From assembly GCA_020629715.1 (NCBI GenBank), contig JAHDCU010000001.1, forward strand, positions 124,001 to 188,000: a stretch of DNA of 64,000 nucleotides, given 5' to 3'. The translations under genes and the position numbers were made by a program. The notes beneath the pieces are model-generated. The model saw nothing but the letters and a program-made list of their open reading frames with translations, was not told the DNA's origin and did not search any database. This document shows positions 1 through 12,000 of this stretch, one piece after another. Every line of letters begins with the position of its first letter. Position 1 is the stretch's first letter. The DNA comes from Saprospiraceae bacterium (GTDB taxonomy: Bacteria > Bacteroidota > Bacteroidia > Chitinophagales > Saprospiraceae).

Positions 1-3000
1 CTTACTTGGCACTACCTCGTATATTCCTCCCATTGCCATGCTCGGGAAGCTATACATCCCGATCGCACTCGTCGTATCTATAGTCGGTACTATTGTTCCC
101 TCTAGATCTACTGATACTGCCTCTACAGGTTCACTCTGTCTTGTGCTTACTTGTCCACTGATATTCAGCATCCCTTGTGCTGTGCAGATATCGACATCAT
201 TGTTGTCCTGTACCACCACAAAGGTCACACAGAAGTCTTGGTTGCCATTACTATCTGTCACCCATAGCTCGATCGCCTGCTGCCCTAGATCATTACAATC
301 AAAGATCACCTCTGTATCTGTCACATCTGCACTAAAGCTAAACGTCACTGGATAGCCACAGATATGATAGCTACTTCCATCAAAGCTACTCGCCTCCAAC
401 ATCACCATCTCCGCATCTGGTATGCCATCATTATTTAAATCCATCGCTACTAGCTCTGTACTCAAACCTTGGATACATACGGGTGTTGGATTCGTCGCAT
501 TCCGTACTTCAAATAGATAGTCTCCTAATACAATATTGCCACAGCCGTCTAATACTTCCCAGTAGATCCTGTGGATGCCGATTGGGTATGTGCCACTGGC
601 ATCATTGCCATTGTTACTGATATCTATACTGCCATCATTATTCGCATCGATCTCATATCTGATCGTTAGATCTTCTGTTGCGGTACAGTCATCCGTTGCT
701 GTCAGTACTAGGCTTACTTCTCCGTCTGCGCAGTTGGAATCAAAAGTCTCTACTACTACATCCGCTAGACTACTTGTAATCTGTGGTGCGATGCTATTCG
801 TCACTTTCAGCGTCTGCTGGTAGGTATATTGTGGAATTGTACCATCTGGATTACGTCTACACCAGTCGATTACTGTCCAGTCTCTCAATACTTTGAAACA
901 AGCATCTGTACCCGGTACGAAACCAAACTCTTGATCTACATAACTCATCGCCACCTGACTGCAGGCATCTCCTGTGTCTATGATCGGATACCCTACGCCT
1001 GGAGCTAGATTATCTGGATGTAGATCTTGCATTGTACATACATCATTATTGAATGTCATATCCGATGGCCAGTCACTTGCACTTGGACCCATATATGGGC
1101 TACTATCTTCAAACGTGATGCGTTGTGTACAGCTCATCGTTCCTCCTTGTCCATCTGGAATACTGATCGTTCGCTCTACTACTCCTAATCCACAGTTGTT
1201 TCGGTTATCTGCTACTACTTCCGTGATCGCATTCGCTGATGTACAGTTATCACTTACACTTGCATCTCCGAAGGTGATACTCATATTATTCGGATCGAAT
1301 ACGGTACCGCACTCTACGGTCATATCTGCTGGGCAACTGATGCTTGGTAGTTGCTTGTCCTGTACTTCTACACTGACCATACACTCATTATAATTGCCAC
1401 TCATATCATATACTCGGAAGATCACCATCTGTTCACTACCACCATCCGCACAACAGAAACTGACACTCTCTCCAAATACTAGATTATCTGCATCATTGCA
1501 ATTATCACTCATTCGTGCAATCTCAAAGCGGTCTATTCCACAATCATCAAAACTGCCTTGATCTACATCTATCGCATTCAAGATACCTACTCCTGCACTG
1601 TTCAGTGCTACTACCGTGTTGACTTGACAGATTGCGATCGGCTGGCTCTCATCCATCACCGTTACCGTCATCGTACAGCTGCTACTGTTGTAGCATTCAT
1701 CATAGGCAACATAGGTGATTACATTAGCTCCTGTACTTAGTACTACTGATCCGCCATTTTCATTATCTAAAAAGCCGCCTGGGTAGATTACATCGATCTC
1801 TACCTGTGCTGGATTACTTCCACTTAGGTTACATTGCTCTACTGCTGTAGCAGATGGTAAGCTTACCATCGCTTCGCATACATTCACTCCACTTGTACTT
1901 ACCGTCATATCGGATGGACAAGTAATGATTGGAGCGGTATTATCTTGTATCTGAATGATCTGAGCGCCCATCACGGTCATATCTGCATTGCAGTGCCATT
2001 CCCCTACTGTCCAAGTCCTTGTGATGGTTCTTACACAACCTACCGTACCGAGATCATTATCCTCATAGCTGACAAATCCATTGCAAAACTCCATCGGAAT
2101 ATCTGGGAATAGATCCGTACCTAAGTACGTCGGTACACCTGTTACACTCGGATCAGGATTACCATTCGCATCTACCGCATAGCCGCTTGTGCATTCTAAA
2201 GCTGTATTGCTTAACGCTTGGAAATTCATGCTTGGCATCACCACATCTCCTAGGTCGATACGCTCTAAGAAGATATTGAAACTACATACTTCACTTACAT
2301 TGCCTTGCGCATCTGTAGCTTGGTAGCTTCTTGTGATTCTTCTGATATAGTCTGGATCGCAACCCCCTAGATCATCGATCGTCTCATTCAACAAGGTCAA
2401 CGTATGGTCACCACAGTTTTCCATCACCGTAGGCTCTCCTACACTTGGTAGTGCCGTACAGGCTATCGTCATATCCGCTGGACAGTCAATCACAGGAGCA
2501 AACTTATCTTCTACCGTTACCTTACTCCAGCAACTGATATTGTCACATAGCGGTAAGGTCACCGTAATGAAAAACATTTCACCAATATCGGCGGCCGTAA
2601 ACGTACCGTCTACTCGGATATTACCATCCATATCTCGTATCTCTACTGTATACACGTAATCTGGATAGGTCGCTGGACTCAAGATCATACTCGGCGTAAA
2701 CGTCGTGCTACAATCCTCATCTAGACTGATATTGATCTCTGCATTACAGACAATCTCCTCACAGACTAATAACCATGCTTGATCGTGATCATCTTCATCT
2801 TCGCCTGCTCTTCCGTTTTCATCGATCTCATCATCGCTATCGCTATATGGCTCTAGACCATTATCATTGGTATTGTCATTATCATTGACACTATCAATAT
2901 CCAAGCCTGTACGGTCGTTGCCCATATCGTCCTCTGCACTTACTATCTCACTGTAGTTAATCAACTCTGATGGCTCTTCGCTAATCACCTCCAGCCATAT

Positions 3001-6000
3001 ACTAATCATCGCACAGTCGCCTACATTGATCACGGGCATATAGTCATACGTAGGATTCATAACATCCGTAGCATCCCAGCCCATATTCCGCGCATCAGCG
3101 ATATATTGTAAGCCTACTGGGATATAATCTACGATCGTAATATTAGACGCATTCTCTGTACCCTGATTGCAGATCTCAATCATAAACTCTACCTCATCAC
3201 CCATCTCGACCGGGACTAAAGCCGTAGTCTTGCGTAGGGCTAAATCGAAAATCGGCAAGGCTGCAGGATCATGGTCGTCTTCGTCCATGATGCCGTCGCC
3301 GTCAGTGTCACGTCCATCGTCATTAACCATATCATCGGTTGCATTGCTTGGATCTCCACCAGAGTCGTTTCCTTCATTTCCGTCTGGAGATGAATCAATA
3401 TCCATATTAGTCATATCCTCACCTGATCTATTATCTGCACCAAAAATTTCTGCAAAATTGGTTGTATTATCTAGACCTGCTCCAATCTGAACTTCTACTT
3501 CCATTTCTAATATCAGCGAATCCCCCGCTGCTAATAATCCTGCAAATGTTTTTTCATAAGATTTATCGATAACACGAGTCCAACCATTGGTATCTGTGCT
3601 ACTTAGTTCTAATGCCTCTGGTAGGTAGTCATACACTGTAATATTTGTTGCATCTATATTTCCTTGATTATAAATCTTGATCGTATGCGTTATAATATCA
3701 CCTGGAATGATAGGTGTCTGATCAATTCTATATTTAATCAAGGCAAGATCAAATATCGGAGGTTGAGCGGGGTCATGATCATCCTCATCTTCACCAGCAT
3801 TATTCTTTCCATTACCATCTACATAGTTATCATCAGAGGAATACAATTCTCCACCCTGATCATTATCAGGATCTGAATCTGCTGTACTATCGACATCTAA
3901 CAGAGTACGATCGATATCAAACTCGTCAAATGCAGAGCTAATTTCTGCGTAATTAATTAAGTTATCATAGTTAGCTCCTTGCTGAACCGTAAGCACAATT
4001 TCGATCGTAATCGAATCCAATATTGGAATTTCGTTGATCGTATACTCCGCATTATTAGCATCTATAGAGGTCCAGCCTATACTCGCAGGGCTCAAGGCAA
4101 ATCCAGCAGGTATATAATCCCTGACTTTCACATCCTTAGCCTGAATATTACCTTGATTATAAACCGTAATATCAAATTTTACATCATCACCTACTAATAC
4201 AGGATCAACATGATCAGTCGTCTTTTTGAGTGCTAAATCAAAAATCAAAATAGCTTCAAGATCGTGATCATCTTCATCTCTGATGCCATCTCCGTCTAAA
4301 TCTTGACCATCATCTAAAATATGATCATCGGAGTCCGTATTGAATTCCGCACCAGGATCATTATCAGGGTCCTGATCTGGCGTAGAATCGAAATCCATAG
4401 GCATGTTACCTTCAAGATCTTCAAAAGAGCTTATTTCAGCATAGTTGATATAATCCTCTAATACCATAAAAGGTCCTACTGTGAGCACTACTTCTACAGA
4501 AATACTATCACCTGCTGCCAAGGGATCTGAAAGTACCTTGGTCAACATAGAAGGATTGGTATCATCCCAAACATTAGGATCACTAGTGCTGTAACTTAGA
4601 CCGTTAGGCACGTAATCAGTGATTTCAATGTTTTGAAGCGGCATTGTACCTTGATTAAACACTGTAATTTTAAATCGTACGTCATCACCTACATTGATTA
4701 CGGTATAGTCAATTGCCAAAGTCTTTTTAAGTGCTAAATCTGCAAATGGAGGAAGCGCAATATCATGATCATCTTCATCACTATCAGAATTATCCGTGAT
4801 ATCATTTGATGGCACTCCATCATTATCTTCATCACTATCAGGAGTACTATCGATATCCTCAATATCATCACCATTTCCATCATGCGCATCTGCTATCTCA
4901 GCAGTATTGGTGTATGCTTCTCTAAAATCCGCATTATCTACCTGCTTTATAATCAATGAAATAGGAATAATCAAGGTATCCCCAGATGCTAATGCTCCAG
5001 CATGATTATAAGTTAGTGTAGCAGGCGCAGTAGCTGGACCTGACCAACCAGGATTTATACTATAATCAATATCATATCCTTGAGGAACATAATCAACTAC
5101 AGTAATATTACTGGCATCTATCGACCCTTGATTGATCACTAATATTTCATAATCAATAGCATCACCAAATACAAAGCCAGACATGGCATCTAGATTGGAA
5201 ATTCTCTTTATTGTAGCCAGATCAAAGAATTCTACTATCGCTGGATCATGGTCATCTTCATCGTCTGTACCATTGCCATCTACTTGATCATCTGTAGCTC
5301 CAGTTACTTCACCACCGCTATCGTTTTCGCTGTCATTATCTCCTGTGCTATCTGCATCAGTTTGTGGATTTCCATCAGCATCTTCGCCACCTGTGATCTC
5401 CGCTATATTAGTATAGTCCTCTGCTCCGTTAGCTTGCTCGAGACTCAATACAATATCTACTGAATCTACCATACCCGCTGGTATCACATTGCTAAATGTA
5501 TAAATCACTTCTGGGGCAGATGTATCGTCCCAATCACTATTCGCAGCAGCATCGAAACCTAATCCAGATGGGATGCTATCCGTCACTTCTACATTGTAGG
5601 CATCTACATTACCTTGATTATAGATGTATACTCTATACGTAAGATCATCGCCATATGAATATGGTCCTTCGGTTACTAGACTCTTTGTCAAGGCTAGATC
5701 GTAGATCTCGACCACTTCTGGATCGTGATCATCTTCATCACCATTGCTATTGTCCGTGGCATCATTTTCTGATGTTCCATCATTGGTACTGTCATCATCG
5801 GCTGTACTATCGATGTCTTCATCTGTCATGTCATTGCCATCCGTATCTTCACTGCTTGTGATCTCCGCTATATTCGTCCAGTTTCCTGCACTTCCATTCA
5901 GACATGCTTGTACTTCTAATTGGATACTTACTGTTGTACTTTCGCCACTAGCTAAGACTGTAGAAATGGTTGTCGTCGCTGAGCCTGTACCATCATATGT

Positions 6001-9000
6001 CCATACTCCATCATTCACTGCTAAGTAGCTTAAACCGCATGGGATGCTATCTTTTACAACAATATTATTCGCATCTATGCTTCCTTGATTGTATACCTCA
6101 ATTTCATAGGTAATCACATCGCCATAACTAAATGGTCCTGTTTGACTAGTTCGTTTTACTAATGCCAGATCATAAATCTCTACTATCGCTGGATCATGAT
6201 CATCTTCATCATCTGTACCATTGCCATCTACTTGGTCATCTGTAGCTCCATTAACTTCGCCTCCGTTATCGTTTTCACTATCATTATCACCCGTACTATC
6301 TGCATCAGTTTGTGGATTTCCATCTGCATCTTCACCGCCTGTGATCTCTGCGATATTGGTGTAATCCGCAGCTCCATTCGCTTGCTCTAGGCTCAATATG
6401 ATGTCCACTGAGTCTACCTCACCAGCTGCAATCGCATTGCCAAATGTATAACTCACTTCTGGTAAAGCCGTATCGTCCCAATCACTATTTGAAGCAGCAT
6501 CGAAGCCTAATCCAGATGGGATGCTATCCGTCACTTCGACATTGTAGGCATCTACATTACCTTGATTATAGATATAAACTCTATACGTCAGATCATCACC
6601 ATACGAGTATGGACCTTCAGTCACTAAACTCTTCGTTAAGGCTAGATCGTAGATCTCGATCACTTCTGGATCATGGTCATCTTCATCGCCATTACTATTG
6701 TCCGTGGCATCATTTTCTGATGTTCCATCATTGGTACTGTCATCATCTGAGGTACTATCGATATCTTCATCTGTCATGTCATTGCCATCCGTATCTTCAC
6801 TACTTGTGATCTCCGCTATATTCGTCCAGTTTCCTGCACTTCCATTCAGACATGCTTGTACTTCTAATTGGATACTTACTGTTGTACTTTCGCCACTAGC
6901 TAAGACTGTAGAAATGGTTGTCGTCGCTGAGCCTGTACCATCATATGTCCATACTCCATCATTCACTGCTAAGTAGCTTAAACCGCATGGGATGCTATCT
7001 TTTACAACAATATTATTCGCATCTATGCTTCCTTGATTGTATACCTCAATTTCATAGGTAATCACATCGCCATAACTAAATGGTCCTGTTTGACTAGTTC
7101 GTTTTACTAATGCCAGATCATAAATCTCTACTATAGCTGGATCATGATCATCTTCATCGTCTGTACCGTTACCATCTACTTGATCATCTGTAGCTCCATT
7201 TACTTCACCACCGTTATCGTTTTCGCTGTCATTATCTCCTGTGCTATCTGCATCAGTTTGTGTATTACCATCTGCATCTTCACCACCTCTGATCTCCGCT
7301 ATATTGGTGTAATCAGAAGCTCCATTCGCCTGCTCTAGGCTCAGTACTATATCTACTGAATCTACCATACCCGCTGATATCACATTGCCAAATGTATAAC
7401 TCACCTCTGGGGCAGATGTATCGTCCCAATCACTATTCGCAGCAACATCGAAACCTAATCCTGATGGAATACTATCCGTCACTTCTACATTGTAAGCATC
7501 TACATTTCCTTGATTATAGATGTAGACTCTATACGTCAGATCATCACCATATGAATATGGTCCTTCGGTCAATAAACTCTTTGTTAAGGCTAGATCGTAG
7601 ACTGGTAATATAGCAGGGTCAGAATTATCTTCATCCGTAGCTGCAGAGCTATCACCAGGGTTACCAGTACCATCTCCATCAATGGAATCATCAGCATCTG
7701 TATACACTGCTCCTCCGGCGTTATCATCAGGATCACTGTTGAGATCACTATCTATATCTTCATCGCTACGGTCTATTCCTTTTTGATCGAAGAATTCACT
7801 GATCTCAGCAACATTGGTATAATCTGTACCTTCGTCTGGAGTATTTAAAGTCAACCATAAGCAAACTGACTTTTGAGCAGTTGGGTATAAATCTTTAATA
7901 TACGTTCTGACCGCATCCGATCCGTCAACATTCCAAACACTATTGCCTGATATAGAGGCATCAAAACTAAGACCATTAGGAATGTAGTCATGTACAACCA
8001 CTGAATCAGCGATCATCGTACCTTGGTTATGCACTGTAATCAGATATTTGATCGTATCACCGTATTTAATATCGAGAAGATCAACAGATGGATCAATCAT
8101 TTTAGTCAGTGCTAAGTCAGCGAAGACTACATTTACCTCTTCAATATCATGATCATCCTCGCTACCAACTTGATCATTTCCTGTGCTTGAAATATTATTA
8201 TCTCCAGGACTATCAGGTGCTACATTATTTTCATTATTACTATCTGAGCCAGGCGTAGAATCAATATCAAATGGTGCTAAATCTCTACCTGTATTCGGAT
8301 CATAAGCAGCCATGATTTCAGCTGCGTTAATATAATCAGAGCTACCAGATGCGAGTTGTGCCTCGAGATATAGACATACCGTATCTCTTTCTCCAGGATT
8401 CAATAGACCAGGAATCGTAGCTTGTACTGACCCATTCCATCCTGCTGTTTGATTAAGGGGTTCATTTTCATCAAAGATATAACCTGCAGGTACATTGTCT
8501 TGTACAAGTACATTTTCTACTGGTATGTCTCCCTGATTAATAACTATTATATCAAACTTAACAAGCTCTCCAATAGCAATCGGCTCTGCATTATAGGATG
8601 AGTTTAATTTTTTCATCAAAGCGAGATCCATAACTTCTATCTCTATCTCTGCGGGATCGTGATCATCTTCGTCATCGTTTCCGTCTCCATCGAGTTGATT
8701 ATCGGAATCTCCACCTGCTTGTCCACCACTATCATTAGTAGGATCATAATCAGCTTCAGAATCTACATCTGGTAGATCAAATTCATTTTCAAAAGAAGAA
8801 ATCTCCGCATAGTTGGTAATCGAACTTCCTGTGAATCCAGAATCCATCATAAGACTTATAGAAATCTCGAGATGATCTTCTGGTTGCAATTCATCAATTG
8901 TAAAACTACCTGATCCTGAGGCAGTTACTTGAGCAGTATTCCCAAGATGAGTAGTCACGGAACCATCCGTACCAGAATCATAGCTCATACCCGTAGGAAT

Positions 9001-12000
9001 CAAATCTGTAACAGCAATATTTTGTCCTGCATAATATCCACCTTGGTTATAGACGCTTATTGTGTAAGTAATGACATCTCCAGGGAAGTATGGTCCAGGA
9101 TTAGTTGCTGTATCTACCTCTTTCATCAAAGCAAGGTCAAATGCTGGATAAAAACCAGCATCTACAGTCCAGTTACTTATGCCATTTGGCACAAAATATG
9201 AGCCTGTAAAACCTGAAGAAGTATCGGCATCTGAATCATCCTCATCATTACCTTGATCTTGCAAAGTAGGTACTAATTGATGATAAGGGGCCGTATTTCC
9301 TAGAGTATCGAATCTGACCACATAATTACCTTGTGGCAATGGTCTAAACACATAAAAACCATCGGCATCAGTCATTGTAGACTGTATAGGAGTACTAAGA
9401 TCCGTATTGTTGTATAGGTATACTGTAATACCCGGTATGCCTGGCTCTGAATCATCTTGAATCCCATCTACATTGAAGTCATACCAAACCGTGTCACCTA
9501 GTGCTGTACAAGCACAAGTTACCATACTTACCTCTTGGATAAATTCCGCAGCACAACCATTGGCATCTAGATAATCTAATCTAAATCTTGTGGTCTCACT
9601 TATTTCTGTATCGACCATGGCGTTAGCCTGATCTGCATTATTAATATTTGCAGAAGCATCTCCCGAATCTACAGACCAAGCGTAGTCGGAGCCATCTAAC
9701 GGTCCCGATAATGGGAAAGAAAATGCTGTATCACCACAATCCGTTATAGGTCCGCATACCTGATTGCTTATCTCTGCATAGGTCTCTGGATAAATATGTA
9801 CTGTAATCGTATCAAAAGTGTAGCAACCTTGTGCTCGCGATACTCTTAAACCATAATCCCATACGATAGTCTGCCCTGTATTATTGTCGTATGAAAAATT
9901 TGCAGGACTTACACTTGTCGATGGACTTAAAGCTGTGAGGTCAGAACCTCCTAAGCTAATCCATTCATAGGTATACTGATCGTTATCTGGACCAATAGAT
10001 ATCGTTTCATTAGAACATACGAAAACATCATCTGGAAGCTTGAGATCCAATGTAGCATCAAATTGGAATGAACCAGATTCTTTACAACTACAATTTTTTG
10101 CGATATCAATATATGCGATCAATCCACAGGATGCACCCGCTGGAATTGTAATTGTTTCAGTTACCGTTGTTGATTCCCCAGGAGTAAGACTTACTTGGAA
10201 CTCTAATGATCCTTGTATAACATCACCATTGTCTACCCTTCCATTATTATTTACATCATCGTACAAATCTACAATCAAATCAGCTCCTTGAGCCGTCTCA
10301 AAATTTCCATTGTTAATGATTTCTGCTTCAACTGTTAGCATTTCATCGGCACCATTGGCCATAGAACTTGCCGAAATACTGGTGATGGCTAAATCTGCTT
10401 TATCAATAAATATATTGGCAACGGCCTCATCACTTATTGATCTAACTGCACAATCTTCATCAGTCGCATCACAATACGCAATACCTGATTTGAACGTCTG
10501 TACCGTGATTGGATAATCTTTACAAGCTTGACCAATATCATTGGCTTGAATAGAAAAGCTAAACTCCGCAGAAGAACCAGGATCTAGACCATTTATACCC
10601 CAGTAAACCACATTGAGTCCTGAGCTATTTTGAACAACTGGAGGATCTGGTAACGGGTTAGTACCCTGTACATAAGAACCAGGCACAAAAGAAATACCAG
10701 CTGGAAGGATAACTCGTATAGAATCTTCATCAGTTGTTGAATCTGAACCACTTATACTATAATTAATTGTAACTGGAGCTTGATCATTATTACAAGCATT
10801 GAGTGCCGAATCGTCTAAATCTATTTCTGAAATAAAAGGCTCTGGTGCATTGGATACGGCGATCAATTTGCTAAAGTCTTTTTGTATCGGAACTAATGGA
10901 GTTCCGCAACCTTCTTTTGCGTTTGACTCGAAAAAGATCCTACTTCCTGATCCAAAACCACACTTTGTTTCTATATCAAAACGAACGTTTACCACATTGG
11001 TATTAAAAGCTGAACCTGCAGAACCTATAAGTCCAGTCTCAGCAAGTGTAGGCTCATTTTCGGAGATTTCTAATCGGAAGGTATTGCCGTATAAATAGTC
11101 GGGATCAGTTACTGAAATAAAGTCCGCATCTGGTGGAACTACGGCTAAATTAGGATCTGCAGGGTATGCAATCGCAAAAGATCCTGGGACGTACTTCACA
11201 TCTAATGGAAGATTCATATCTAAATAGAGATCACTTAAAAATCCAGGACCAGCAGCTACAAAATTAAGTACATAGGTCACGGTATCACATAAGTCACCAA
11301 GTACAGTATCCTCCGAAGGTTGCTTAGTTGCCATACTAAGGCTTCCTCTAACAGCTTTGAAGGTGATATCATCCTCAGAGCTACATATCGCTTCCTCTAA
11401 AATAGAAGGTGCATTGACACAATCATATCCTGAGTAAACAGTGAGCATTTCTTCTTCGCAGGTATTGACATACATACATAATTCATAGAGTTCATTGGCA
11501 TTTCCATTAAGATTACCAAGATCAAACATATTAAACTCATTACCCAAAACAGGATCTGAAGCTCCACCAGTGATTCTCGTCAAACTTGAGAATACAAAAC
11601 CAGTACCTTGCGAAGCAAAGCTTAACCATGTATTATTAGCCACTGAAGTACCTAGATTTCTTACCCTAACTCTAGAACAAGTTGGAAATCCGTCTACACT
11701 TATACAATCCTCAACTGCGGCTATTAAAATTTCTGCTCCTCCATCATATCGAAGGTTTGTAAGTTCATCTTCAAAAGTATATGAGGTGCTACAATATAAA
11801 TTTTCGCTCGTTTGATGCGTTGCTAACATTTGAGCATTTTCTACGGGTCCAGCTTCAAGATTACAAGTTGCAATAAAGTAAGGCTGAATACTCCAACTAT
11901 ATCCTTCGTCGGAGTCAGGATATGTACCACCATTGATATTTTGCTCAGCCAAAAAAGCAGCCATATCGAAATACAATTGGCTACCTACTATGGTAATAGC

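Noticed and set aside
5248-7613. Plus-strand open frames repeating every 948 bp within the giant gene
   Set aside because: They are antisense shadows of the minus-strand repeat and have the strong composition bias expected from its Asp-rich linkers.
2760-9240. Regular repeats that might be taken for a CRISPR array
   Set aside because: Period is about 475-500 bp, the repeats are protein-coding and there are no short identical direct repeats with unique spacers.
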